A stretch of DNA of 64,000 bases. It comes from Prevotellaceae bacterium KH2P17 (GTDB lineage Bacteria > Bacteroidota > Bacteroidia > Bacteroidales > Bacteroidaceae). The DNA is taken from positions 1-64,000 of the forward strand of contig FZRE01000014.1 of the NCBI GenBank assembly GCA_900199655.1, read 5' to 3'. Below are positions 27,495 through 36,173 of this stretch, one piece after another. The notes beneath the pieces were generated by a model that was not told where the DNA came from, searched no databases, and was given only the letters and a program-made list of their open reading frames with translations. The translations under genes were made by a program, and so were the position numbers. Positions within the stretch are counted from its first letter, which is position 1. Every line of letters starts with the position of its first letter.

Positions 27495-28603
27495 TTGTTG
27501 ATTATACAATTTATAACACTCTTTACATCTTCTTCTCTTAACGCGTGGTGCATCGGCAAGCAAATCACGCTATCGGCCATTTTATGTGCATTAGGAAGGT
27601 TGCTTGGAGCTGCGCTTTCGAGTCCTCGATAAGTTGAGAATTCGCTGATGAGCGGATAGAAATAGCGGCGACCAAGTACTCCTTGGTCTTTCATCTTGAA
27701 ATAAAGTTCATCACGTGTCATGCCATATTTCTTTGCTTCAACAAAGATGGGGAAATAGCTGTAGTTATGACGCACGCCCGGCATATCGTCGAAGAAGGTG
27801 ATACCGTCGACATTACGCAGGGCTTCACGATATTTTACCGCTACTTGATGGCGTGCTTCAATGGCTTTGTCTACTTGACGCAAGTTGATGAGTCCGTAGG
27901 CTGAACGTATCTCGTCCATTTTGCTGTTGATGCCTGGGCCTACGACTGTTGTTTCGTTGGCAAAACCGAAATTTTTCAGGTAGTCTATGCGTTTCTTGGT
28001 CGTCTCGTCGTGCATAATCATGGCTCCGCCTTCAATGGTGTTGTACACTTTTGTGGCGTGAAAGCTGAGGGTTGAAAGGTCTCCTGCCTCAAGGATACTT
28101 TTGCCGTTTACTTCTACCCCGAAGGCATGAGCGGCGTCGTAGATAACTTTGAGTCCGTATTGGTCAGCTATTTCTTGTATAGCAGCAACGTCGCAGGGCT
28201 TTCCGTATACGTGCACCGGCATGATGGCTGTTGTGCGTGGGGTGATGGCAGCCTCTATCTTGTTTGGGTCAAGATTGCCGGTCGCCTGGTCTATATCAAC
28301 GAACACGGGTTTGATACCATTCCACCACAAGGCATGGGTCGTTGCAACAAAACTGTAAGGTGTGGTGATGACTTCGCCCGTGATATGAAGTGCCTGTAAA
28401 GCTGTTATTAGGGGCAGCGTTCCATTTGTGAACAAGCTGACGTAAGGCACTTTCAGATAGTCGGCAAGTGCCTGTTCGAGTTCACGATGAAACTGTCCGT
28501 TATTGGTAATCCACTTAGAGTCCCATATCTTTTGTAAGTACTCATTGAATTCGCCAAGGTCAGGTAGTAATGGCGATGTTACTGTTATCATTTTTTTCTC
28601 CAT
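27491..28603 (-). CDS. DegT/DnrJ/EryC1/StrS-family sugar aminotransferase
   Basis: A 370-residue PLP enzyme that transfers an amino group to a keto-sugar nucleotide. IYDAAHAFG supplies D156. The catalytic lysine is K185 in SFHATKVYNTIEGGAM. The N-terminal ITTPYSFVATTHALWWNGIKP is typical of the group. Its base composition is closer to the chromosome average than that of the genes after it. It overlaps the ATP-grasp gene, with which it probably works. The keto-sugar source may be the dehydratase at 34051-36006 or an enzyme elsewhere. Confidence 0.92.
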   Translation of the reverse strand: MEKKMITVTSPLLPDLGEFNEYLQKIWDSKWITNNGQFHRELEQALADYLKVPYVSLFTNGTLPLITALQALHITGEVITTPYSFVATTHALWWNGIKPVFVDIDQATGNLDPNKIEAAITPRTTAIMPVHVYGKPCDVAAIQEIADQYGLKVIYDAAHAFGVEVNGKSILEAGDLSTLSFHATKVYNTIEGGAMIMHDETTKKRIDYLKNFGFANETTVVGPGINSKMDEIRSAYGLINLRQVDKAIEARHQVAVKYREALRNVDGITFFDDMPGVRHNYSYFPIFVEAKKYGMTRDELYFKMKDQGVLGRRYFYPLISEFSTYRGLESAAPSNLPNAHKMADSVICLPMHHALREEDVKSVINCIINK

Positions 28604-28688
28604 TGGTTATAATCTCTTATACCCTTTCAACATTTCATGAGATGAGTTTTATTCAACTCGGTTGATATTTTCTATATAGTAGATACTG

Positions 28689-28898
28689 CTACTGTGGCAA
28701 AGTCTCTTTCTCTATGTTCCACTCACAACTCCATAATTTTGCATGGGCATAGCCGGCATCTCCTGTACCGGATTCTCTATCAGTTGTTACTTCCTCTCCG
28801 GTTTCAGATACTTTATTGTTTTGCGAGCCAGCCAGTATGGAGATAGTCGTGCTGGCGGTTATAGTGAAGCAACGAGGTTGTGTGTATTTCTTTTTCAT
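28689..28898 (-). CDS. Short Prevotella-type MKKxYxxP peptide (69 aa), unknown
   Basis: The 69-residue peptide begins MKKKYTQPRCFTITASTTIS and then has ILAGS. This layout (MKK-x-Y-x-x-P, a short hydrophobic strand, LAGS) occurs in many small Prevotella proteins that I recognise but whose function is not known. The C-terminal half is polar. It follows the secreted-protein gene after three bases and may be co-expressed with it. A precursor or exported peptide is possible, but no cleavage signal is clear. Confidence 0.6.
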   Translation of the reverse strand: MKKKYTQPRCFTITASTTISILAGSQNNKVSETGEEVTTDRESGTGDAGYAHAKLWSCEWNIEKETLPQ

Positions 28899-28901
28899 GG
28901 C

Positions 28902-30104
28902 TTATTTGATTGCTATTTTATGCCCATCTACAATATATATACCCTGCGGCAAACCTTGAAGCGACTGGCCCACATGCTGGCCGTTTATGGTGTAAACTCC
29001 CTTCCTTGTTTTACCGGGTGAAATTGCAAGCTGGGAAATATCCGTAGTTGTGGAATCTATTATAGAAATCTTGGCACCTGAACCATCTTGCTTTACAAGT
29101 AGACGGAAATAGGCACGCATGCCATTCATAGTAGCACGTTCTTCGGACTCTGGAATTTTAAGATAATCACCGTTACCAAGAAACTGCTCTGTGCCGTCGG
29201 TTTTCAACTTATACGGGCTGTAAATTCCAACAAACGCATACAGTCCAGTTTCGTCTTGTACAGCACTTGGCTGAACTTCCGTGATTGGTACATCCACGAA
29301 CTTGGGATTCTCGACTCTCGTGACCAGCTTGACGAGATATGGTGTACCTGCTTTGATAGAGTCAGTCTTAGTAAATATCATCACGCCACCCTCTACTCTA
29401 CCAGAGAATTCACGTATCTCTGCACCGCCAAAAGTGCTGTTAATTGCATCGGCAGAAATAGCAAAAGGTACACAGAACGTATTCCAATAGTCTGGTGATA
29501 AGGTTCGATGAAGTTCTACAGCCTGTTTTCCATTACTCACAGCTTTCGTAATTGCAGTGCTATTATCTACTGCTTCATCTAATCGGATAACTTCTTCTGT
29601 TCCATCATTGTAGGTTATCACAACTTTACCTATATATAGTGCGTTTTTTGTCTTCTTTGCGTAAGATAGTTTGATAGAAATTTCACCGGAAGATGATCCT
29701 CTAAAGTCAAAGAGCGTATCTGCTTTATCATTTGCTCTTACAACGCCTCGAGGCTCATCAAGATAAGTGAAAACCTTCTCACCCACTTTTACCTCCAAGG
29801 TAGCCGTCTGCCTTTGGGCACAATCGGCTACAACGCTTACTGACGAAATCTCGCCTTTTATACTTGAAGTTGAAAGTGTAAGATAGCTGATGGCCTTATC
29901 GGTAGTACCACAATGCAGTTTAGGATCATCAATACCAGCCAAGGGGCCGTCCGTATCAAGAGTCCACTCCACCACCCCATCGACGGTCTTCATACCTTGT
30001 TGAAAGTCTTTGGTTCTAAAGTTATGCGAATACTCTTCTGAGAACATTGGCATACAATTGACGAACAATGCCAAAAGCATTACAAAAAGAAATTGTTTTT
30101 GCAT
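28902..30104 (-). CDS. Secreted Bacteroidetes protein with C-terminal sorting-like motif
   Basis: A 400-residue exported protein. Residues 1-22 are a signal peptide (basic start, FLFVMLLALFVNCMP). The body has beta-rich segments such as DYWNTFCVPFAISADAI, often seen in Prevotella surface proteins. The last 40 residues (KGVYTINGQHV, then GLPQGIYIVDGHKIAIK) resemble the degenerate type IX-style C-terminal domain of this group. No enzymatic motif is visible. It is unrelated in kind to the glycan genes around it and looks like part of an inserted block with the ATPase pair upstream. Confidence 0.75.
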   Translation of the reverse strand: MQKQFLFVMLLALFVNCMPMFSEEYSHNFRTKDFQQGMKTVDGVVEWTLDTDGPLAGIDDPKLHCGTTDKAISYLTLSTSSIKGEISSVSVVADCAQRQTATLEVKVGEKVFTYLDEPRGVVRANDKADTLFDFRGSSSGEISIKLSYAKKTKNALYIGKVVITYNDGTEEVIRLDEAVDNSTAITKAVSNGKQAVELHRTLSPDYWNTFCVPFAISADAINSTFGGAEIREFSGRVEGGVMIFTKTDSIKAGTPYLVKLVTRVENPKFVDVPITEVQPSAVQDETGLYAFVGIYSPYKLKTDGTEQFLGNGDYLKIPESEERATMNGMRAYFRLLVKQDGSGAKISIIDSTTTDISQLAISPGKTRKGVYTINGQHVGQSLQGLPQGIYIVDGHKIAIK

Positions 30105-30116
30105 AGAATTACTTAA

Positions 30117-30794
30117 CTAGATATTAGATGTATCAATTACTCGCTTGAGTTTCTCTATCCATTGCTTAAAATGTGGACATTTCCTCATTATTTCAACGAC
30201 ACCAATTTCATCAGCAAGAGCAAAACCATAAAGAACCTTTTCATAACCCTTTATACAATTCATCAGCCGTTTTGAGGGGGCGGTATTTGAGCCATTGTCT
30301 ATATCTTCAGGATTGGGGAAAGTTTTCATTATTCGCTGCAGTTCTTCAAAATCAGCTTCTCTGGCATCAAATAACTCAGTGAAACCCTTATCAGAAGAAA
30401 ACAGAATTGCTTCAAACTCATGTAGTTGAATGTAAGGAATGAAAGTTGTAGCAGCCTTTTCGTAATGACAAACCAAATCTTCTTTTATTTTGTCTTCAAT
30501 CACTGCTACACGCTGCTCATTCTTTAAAATTTGCAAAGACTCGGCATAACCAGGCACATCTTTTGGTATTTGATAAAAGTCGATCATAGTCGTCACTACT
30601 GCATCTGACTCGTTGATAGCTGTCACCAAATCATTCTTAATATATTTATACTTGGAGACACCCCCACGCGAATGTTTTAGTTTAAAGCAAACGATATTGT
30701 AGAAGTTGCATTCCGTTTTAAAGTATGGCCTCAGAATGTTGTTTACGAATGCTTCTTCAGTTTCGCCTTCCACAATAAATATGAGTCTTTTCAT
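30117..30794 (-). CDS. DUF4276 (TOPRIM-like) protein, partner of AAA ATPase
   Basis: A 225-residue protein with the DUF4276 pattern: LIFIVEGETEEAFVNNIL near the N-terminus (conserved acidic residues E9, E11, E13, E14), VVTTMIDFYQIPKDVPGY around 86-103, and FIPYIQLHEFEAILFS at about 138-153. The family is thought to have a TOPRIM-like fold, hence possible nuclease activity. It overlaps the upstream ATPase gene as ATGA, so the two are translated together. This ATPase plus TOPRIM-like layout recalls phage-defence modules such as PARIS; a defence role here is inference. Confidence 0.8.
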   Translation of the reverse strand: MKRLIFIVEGETEEAFVNNILRPYFKTECNFYNIVCFKLKHSRGGVSKYKYIKNDLVTAINESDAVVTTMIDFYQIPKDVPGYAESLQILKNEQRVAVIEDKIKEDLVCHYEKAATTFIPYIQLHEFEAILFSSDKGFTELFDAREADFEELQRIMKTFPNPEDIDNGSNTAPSKRLMNCIKGYEKVLYGFALADEIGVVEIMRKCPHFKQWIEKLKRVIDTSNI

Positions 30795-31852
30795 AGACGC
30801 GGCTGGCCTTCGATGATACCTTTATTCCACAATTCTCCCAAAGAATAATCATCCAACCATTTTTCTAATTCATGTTGGGTCAATCGATTGAATACGGATT
30901 GTCCGTTTTTTCTATCTACCGTAATGATATCCTCGGGCGTAAAATTGTTAATCAAATCAACTGACTGAGTTGATATTATCATTTGGCATCCTCGCTCTGT
31001 TGCCGATTTTATCATTCCTGCCAATTTTGCTATCGCCACAGGATGCAAGCCCAACTCGGGCTCATCTATGAGAATGGTATACGGAAGTTCTGGCTGCATA
31101 AGCAATGCCGACAGGGCTACGAAACGCAAACTGCCATCGGAAAGATCTGCTGCCGTGAAGAATCCTTCCATGTCTGAATTATCTTTCCATACCAACTGTA
31201 TCTCGTTGGGATTCAGCTTCCGGGGCACAAGTACAAAACTCTCGAAATAGGGCATCACGCTCTTAACATTCAGTTCTATTCGTCGGAGTGATTTTGGCGA
31301 CACCTGTTGGAGATAATATAAAAAGGCAGCCAGATTGGATCCGTTGGTCTTCAGTCGTTCGTTATCATCCACATTACTTACGCTACGTAGTTTGGAATTC
31401 TCCTCGGTATCATGAAAATGGTAAATCTTATAATTCTCAAACTGACTGCTGAGATAGCGATCTCTGGTATAGCTGGAAGTCTTTATGGAACTTTCTGCCA
31501 TATTGCGCTTCGGATAACTGTCAGTACGGCCAGAATACAAACTCTCCTCCTGTATATACAAGGCTCCATCGATGCTAGCACCCAAATTAAATGAATATTG
31601 GTTTGCGCCAAAATCCAAGAAACCATGTATCTTGTCCGTACACTTACGGCCATAATACAGCATACGGTCAGCCCCCTGCTCCATGGAAAACCTCCGGAGG
31701 TTCTGCTCATATATGTTATTTACAAGCTTGAAAAAAGAGATAAAATTGGACTTGCCAACACCGTTTGACCCTATCAGGATGTTGATGGGGCGAAGCTGCA
31801 GAGTCATAGACTGAATGGATTTATATCCTTCTATCTTTATCTCTTTTATCAT
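30791..31852 (-). CDS. AAA ATPase (AAA_21/OLD-like), partner of DUF4276 protein
   Basis: A 353-residue SMC-like ATPase. Walker A is IGSNGVGKSNF (27-37). A signature-like DLSDGSLRFVALSALLMQP lies before Walker B, TILIDEPELGLHP (259-271, D263/E264). MIISTQSVDLIN is a switch-like region. All key residues are present, unlike in the ATPase pseudogene at 25272-26271. It starts 13 bases after ugd ends and overlaps the DUF4276 gene by four bases. Such ATPases typically act as sensors for an effector partner. Confidence 0.88.
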   Translation of the reverse strand: MIKEIKIEGYKSIQSMTLQLRPINILIGSNGVGKSNFISFFKLVNNIYEQNLRRFSMEQGADRMLYYGRKCTDKIHGFLDFGANQYSFNLGASIDGALYIQEESLYSGRTDSYPKRNMAESSIKTSSYTRDRYLSSQFENYKIYHFHDTEENSKLRSVSNVDDNERLKTNGSNLAAFLYYLQQVSPKSLRRIELNVKSVMPYFESFVLVPRKLNPNEIQLVWKDNSDMEGFFTAADLSDGSLRFVALSALLMQPELPYTILIDEPELGLHPVAIAKLAGMIKSATERGCQMIISTQSVDLINNFTPEDIITVDRKNGQSVFNRLTQHELEKWLDDYSLGELWNKGIIEGQPRL

Positions 31853-31865
31853 ACAAATTCTTAAT

Positions 31866-33242
31866 TTACTGCCCTATACCTTTATATATAAACCCATACT
31901 CGGCCAGCTCATGTTTGTCGTAGATGTTGCGGCCGTCGATGATGAGCGGCTCGCGCATGGTTTTCTTGAGCACGCCCCAGCTGGGCATTCGGAATTGCTT
32001 CCACTCTGTGAGCATCAGCAAGGCATCGGTATCGAGCACTGCATCGTACATATCGGTGGCATAGTAAATGTCGCCATGGCGGGCTATCAGTCCGGCAAAG
32101 GGCTCATTACCCATTCTGCGCCTGCACTCCTCCATTGCAACGGGGTCGTAGACGCGAATTTTACAGCCGGCCTTCAGCAGCAGTTCGAGTGTAACCAGTG
32201 ATGTGGACTCACGCATATCGTCGGTTTCTGGCTTGAAAGCCAGTCCCCAAACGGCAATCGTTTTACCCTTCAGTACCTCTTCATCGGCAACAGTTTTCTG
32301 TCTGTCGGCCGCGTAATAGCCTATCAACTTACGATACGGAACCGTCTTCTGGCGGGCGTTTACGCTCTCCACAGCCTTCAGTACCTGCATGTCATAGCCG
32401 TTCTTCTCGGCCGTCTTGACCAGAGCTTTGACGTCCTTGGGGAAGCAACTGCCGCCATAACCACAGCCGGGATAGAGGAACTTGCGGCCGATACGGGTAT
32501 CGGAACCTATACCTTTGCGCACCATTTCGGCATCGGCGCCCACCAACTCGCACAGATTGGCAATGTCATTCATGAAGCTGATGCGCGTAGCAAGCATTGA
32601 GTTGGCTGCATATTTAATCATTTCGGCCGAAGGGATGTCGGTATAGATGACGCGGAAATTGTTGAGCATGAACGGTCTGTACAAGCGTGTCATGAGCTCC
32701 TTGGCACGTTCAGACTCCACACCCACAACAACCCTGTCGGGACTCATGAAGTCCTTGATGGCGGCACCTTCCTTGAGAAACTCCGGATTAGATGCCACAT
32801 CGAAAGGAATGTTGACACCTCGCCTGTCGAGTTCTGCCTGTATGGCTGCTTTCACCTTGCGTGCAGTGCCCACAGGAACCGTTGACTTAGTTACCAAAAC
32901 GGTGTACTTGCTGATGAGCTGCCCAAACTCACGGGCCACGCTGAGCACATATTTCAGGTCGGCACTGCCGTCCTCGTCGGGCGGAGTACCCACTGCACTG
33001 AACACAAGTTCCACGTCATTGATGCAGCTCTTCAGCTCTGTCGTGAAATGCAGGCGCCCTTCGCGTTGATTACGGAGCACCATTTCGTCGAGCCCGGGCT
33101 CATAGATAGGAATGTCACCTTGCTGCAAGCGCTCAATCTTCTCCTTATCTACATCGACGCATGTCACGTCAACGCCCATTTCTGCAAAACAGGTGCCGGA
33201 GACCAAACCTACATAACCGGTTCCAACTATTGCTATGTTCAT
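31866..33242 (-). CDS. ugd: UDP-glucose 6-dehydrogenase, long form
   Basis: A 458-residue UDP-glucose dehydrogenase. It has GTGYVGLVSG (7-16), the SAVGTPPDEDGSADL signature (82-96), VTKSTVPVGT (117-126) and the catalytic cysteine C266 in PGCGYGGSCFPKD. Like the short Ugd at 8619-9863, it should make UDP-glucuronate. It is the first gene of cluster A in transcription order and has housekeeping-like base composition. It may be the chromosomal, general copy, with the short form being specific to the glycan cluster. Confidence 0.95.
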   Translation of the reverse strand: MNIAIVGTGYVGLVSGTCFAEMGVDVTCVDVDKEKIERLQQGDIPIYEPGLDEMVLRNQREGRLHFTTELKSCINDVELVFSAVGTPPDEDGSADLKYVLSVAREFGQLISKYTVLVTKSTVPVGTARKVKAAIQAELDRRGVNIPFDVASNPEFLKEGAAIKDFMSPDRVVVGVESERAKELMTRLYRPFMLNNFRVIYTDIPSAEMIKYAANSMLATRISFMNDIANLCELVGADAEMVRKGIGSDTRIGRKFLYPGCGYGGSCFPKDVKALVKTAEKNGYDMQVLKAVESVNARQKTVPYRKLIGYYAADRQKTVADEEVLKGKTIAVWGLAFKPETDDMRESTSLVTLELLLKAGCKIRVYDPVAMEECRRRMGNEPFAGLIARHGDIYYATDMYDAVLDTDALLMLTEWKQFRMPSWGVLKKTMREPLIIDGRNIYDKHELAEYGFIYKGIGQ

Positions 33243-33503
33243 TTATATGCTTATTGTTTCCTGATGATGATGACAAAACGGCGAAACGCTCCGGAAATCA
33301 GTTTGACAGCTATCTGTTAGCGGTCAAATCCAACTTCTCCTCCTCCTTCCAAACGGGAAGAAGTAGAGAACGATTCTACGCATTAAATGTTTCCGCCAAT
33401 AAGCCGCACCGTTTCAGAGCATTATCACAATGGCAAAGAGCACTGTTGAAAGATAGTGAGCGGCTTGCAGACCTAATTAATACGCATGTTTGAAAACACG
33501 ATG

Positions 33504-33511
33504 CAAAAGTA
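33504..33511 (-). promoter_or_regulatory. Candidate -7 box upstream of ugd/cluster A
   Basis: CAAAAGTA on the plus strand is TACTTTTG on the minus strand, a full match to TAnnTTTG. A -33 TTTG at the right spacing is not seen; the nearest similar element is about 24 bases away. If used, the leader to ugd would be roughly 250 bases. Confidence 0.35.
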
Positions 33512-33745
33512 ACAATTTTATTTTAATCTGCATGCTAAATACAGTGTTTTTAACTTAAAGGGCGCAAGAATGGGCAAGCTTCTTGCAGAATGTTAATGAA
33601 AAAGGCTGCTGTCGGGCTCCAAAAAATGGCAGAACAAGCCACTCTGCAGGCCACTGTAGATTCAGTTCCACTATATGAATAATTCCGAACAGCTGTATTC
33701 GGGTTATAAACTACCGGTTTCGGCTTGCAGCGATCGCTATCTGTA

Positions 33746-33828
33746 GAACTTTCGACACTTGTCGCATGATCGTACGACACTTGTCAAACAATCATGCGAC
33801 AAGTGTCGAAAGTTCCCGAAGCATAGCT
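33746..33828. repeat. 83-bp palindromic intergenic repeat, copy 1
   Basis: The arms 33746-33770 and 33791-33815 are perfect 25-base reverse complements, beginning GAACTTTCGACACTTGTCGC. The loop carries a third CGACACTTGTC unit. The repeat is followed by CCGAAGCATAGCT. An equally long copy is at 61531-61613. Confidence 0.9.
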
Positions 33829-33900
33829 CTCATAACCGCAACAGATATCTATGCGGCCTTCATTACCCCAGACCGAAGTTTGGAGATACATAGAAAAACA

Positions 33901-33940
33901 AACAGGCCCTCAGCGAGTAATGATTCACTGAAGGCCTGTT
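33901..33940 (-). terminator. Rho-independent terminator of the cluster B operon
   Basis: AACAGGCC (33901-33908) pairs with GGCCTGTT (33933-33940), with TCAG/CTGA pairing inside. On the minus strand the stem runs into TGTTTTTCTA. It lies about 110 bases beyond the stop of the dehydratase gene at 34051. Confidence 0.75.
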
Positions 33941-34050
33941 GTCTCCGTCGTGTCAATGTTGCAGAAAGTGCAAAAGATTCTACTGTAAGCACTGCCGACT
34001 ATACTGAAAGTGGTATCTCTGTGGCTCGATAAAGCCAAAGCAAGCACTGG

Positions 34051-36006
34051 CTATGCCTCATTGTCAAGTGTGCAGAATACAGAATTGTTGGATTTGTATT
34101 CAGGAACGATTTCCTTCATTTTCCTGACAATGGCCATCGGGTCGTAGGTTTTCGATATCTCGTAGAGCTCTTCGATTTCTTTCTCCACCTCATCATAATC
34201 GTACTCCCGAACTTTGGCTATGCGAATTTTATCGTGAAAGCTGGGAATGGTGTTCTCGTCGGTGGAGAGCACCTCTTCGTAGAGCTTCTCGCCGGGACGT
34301 AAGCCTGTGTATTTGATATTCACGTTTTTTGCCCCAGACAACATGATCATCCGCTTGGCCAAGTCGGCTATGCGTACAGGCTTTCCCATATCAAATACGA
34401 ATATCTCGCCGCCTTTGCCGTGGGTGCCGGCTTCGAGCACGAGCTTGCAAGCCTCCGGTATGAGCATGAAGTAGCGAATAATGTTGGGGTCGGTAACCGT
34501 AACGGGGCCTCCGGCCTTGATTTGCTCTTCGAAGAGCGGAATGACAGAACCGTTGGAGCCCAGCACATTACCGAAACGGGTGGTAACGAACTGTGTTTGT
34601 ACGCCGGCAGAAAATGAGGAAACCTTTTGTAGAGTACCACTGGCAATGGCTTTATTGAGCGACTGGGTATAAATCTCGCAGATGCGCTTGGAGCACCCCA
34701 TCACGTTGGTTGGATTGACGGCTTTGTCAGTGCTCAACATAACAAACTTCTTTACACCATACTTTACACTAAGGTCAGCAATTATCTTGGTGCCCCATAT
34801 GTTGTTTTGTACAGCCTCCGAGGGATTGTTCTCCATCATGGGCACATGTTTGTAGGCTGCTGCATGGAACACATAGTCGGGGCGGAACTGGCTGAACACC
34901 ATCTCCATGCGCTCCTGGTTGGCAATGGAGCCTACCACGGTTGTGGTCTTAATTTCAGGCCAACGCTTCGACATCATCAGGCGTATGTCATGTTGTGGCG
35001 TTTCGGCTAAGTCTATCAGCATGAGTTCTGCCGGATGGTAATCGCATATCTGGCGCAGTATCTCGCTACCGATGCTGCCTGCCGAACCTGTTATGAGAAT
35101 CTTCTTGCCGTGCAGCAGGTTCCCAATAGCTTTCATGTCGACCTGTATCTGGTCGCGCGGCAGCAAATCCTCTATACTGATTTCCTTCAACTGAACCTTA
35201 GAAATGTCATCATCCGGCTTCCACTCCTGCGTTTTGGGCGACATGTAAATCTTGACGCCCGCTGCTATGAGCATGTCCTGCAAGCGCTCATCGCTGCGGA
35301 ACGCTTCGTTCTGCAAAGGCGAAACCAAGACCGCCTGCACACGATGGGTTTTGAGCAGTTGCTCAAAGTCTTCTCTTACCTCGTAGACTCTCACTCCCAT
35401 CAGCACCCGACCGTGGTATCCTTTCTCGTTGGCAATGAAGCCCTTCAGCTGGAAACGTGAAGGCTTTGCACTCCGAATGTTCTTAGCAAGGGCCACACCG
35501 CCTGCCTTGACTCCGTAGATGAAGGTGCGCAAATCCCTGTCGGAGGTAAATATAACGTCAAATACCGTTTTCAGAATAATACGGAACAGCCACATGCCAA
35601 TGGTAGCATAGATGTACATAAGCAAGATGTGGCGTGCGTCCAACTTCATGAAATCGTAGTTCCAATAGTAGAGTCCGTAGTGAGCTATCTCTGCTATTAC
35701 GCATGACAAAGCCATGGCATAGGCCACGCGCAGCAGGTCGACAAACGATGAATACCTGATGATACCGGCATAAGTGTGGAAAACGCGGAAACCAATCAAA
35801 TTGAAGACCATGTAAATGACGATGGTCTTAGAGACATAGACGAAGTTGGCTAAAACCGCGGAAGCGCTGGACGAAATCCAAAATGTGAACAAACCAGCCA
35901 AATAGCAGATAAAACAATCGGCAATCAACACACACCAATATGGCAACGCATTTTTGGTGAAGTACCAAGTGAGCAGTTTATCAACTAAATTCCTAATAAA
36001 CTTCAT
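34051..36006 (-). CDS. Membrane-bound nucleotide-sugar 4,6-dehydratase (PglF/CapD/WbpM-like)
   Basis: A 651-residue enzyme with four or five N-terminal membrane spans (about 22-145), a cytoplasmic sensor-like Rossmann part, and a C-terminal short-chain dehydrogenase domain. The NAD site is ITGSAGSIGSE (305-315). The active-site stretch LSTDKAVNPTNVMGCSKR (424-441) has D427/K428 and a Met in place of the usual Tyr (M436, K440), as in PglF/WbpM. It should convert UDP-GlcNAc to the 4-keto-6-deoxy sugar. It has its own promoter (36036-36067) and terminator and precedes no other gene. Confidence 0.93.
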   Translation of the reverse strand: MKFIRNLVDKLLTWYFTKNALPYWCVLIADCFICYLAGLFTFWISSSASAVLANFVYVSKTIVIYMVFNLIGFRVFHTYAGIIRYSSFVDLLRVAYAMALSCVIAEIAHYGLYYWNYDFMKLDARHILLMYIYATIGMWLFRIILKTVFDVIFTSDRDLRTFIYGVKAGGVALAKNIRSAKPSRFQLKGFIANEKGYHGRVLMGVRVYEVREDFEQLLKTHRVQAVLVSPLQNEAFRSDERLQDMLIAAGVKIYMSPKTQEWKPDDDISKVQLKEISIEDLLPRDQIQVDMKAIGNLLHGKKILITGSAGSIGSEILRQICDYHPAELMLIDLAETPQHDIRLMMSKRWPEIKTTTVVGSIANQERMEMVFSQFRPDYVFHAAAYKHVPMMENNPSEAVQNNIWGTKIIADLSVKYGVKKFVMLSTDKAVNPTNVMGCSKRICEIYTQSLNKAIASGTLQKVSSFSAGVQTQFVTTRFGNVLGSNGSVIPLFEEQIKAGGPVTVTDPNIIRYFMLIPEACKLVLEAGTHGKGGEIFVFDMGKPVRIADLAKRMIMLSGAKNVNIKYTGLRPGEKLYEEVLSTDENTIPSFHDKIRIAKVREYDYDEVEKEIEELYEISKTYDPMAIVRKMKEIVPEYKSNNSVFCTLDNEA

Positions 36007-36035
36007 ATAAACTCAAACTCTCCAATTTTATTTTG

Positions 36036-36067
36036 CAAAGATACGGCAAAATATCATATCCTGCAAA
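36036..36067 (-). promoter_or_regulatory. Bacteroidetes promoter for the dehydratase gene
   Basis: On the minus strand TTTG (36067-36064) is followed after exactly 20 bases by TATCTTTG (36043-36036), a full match to the TTTG-N19-21-TAnnTTTG consensus. It lies about 30 bases before the ATG at 36006. Confidence 0.75.
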
Positions 36068-36173
36068 TTATGGACAAAAAAAACATGCTTGTCAGATACA
36101 AAGGAAACAGTAATTCGAGCTTGAATGTGTATAAAAAAAGGATGTGCACATGCCCATTCCCCCAGTCTGACCA

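Larger units (their letters stand above)
33243..34050. other. Intergenic region between clusters A and B
   Basis: This 808-bp gap has no supportable gene. It contains a possible promoter for ugd (33504-33511), an 83-bp palindromic repeat (33746-33828) and the terminator of the cluster B operon (33901-33940). The short open frames here overlap the repeat or lack family features. Confidence 0.7.

Noticed and set aside
33161..33493. Open frames in the gap before ugd
   Set aside because: They mostly overlap the ugd 5' end and have no signal, domain or promoter of their own.
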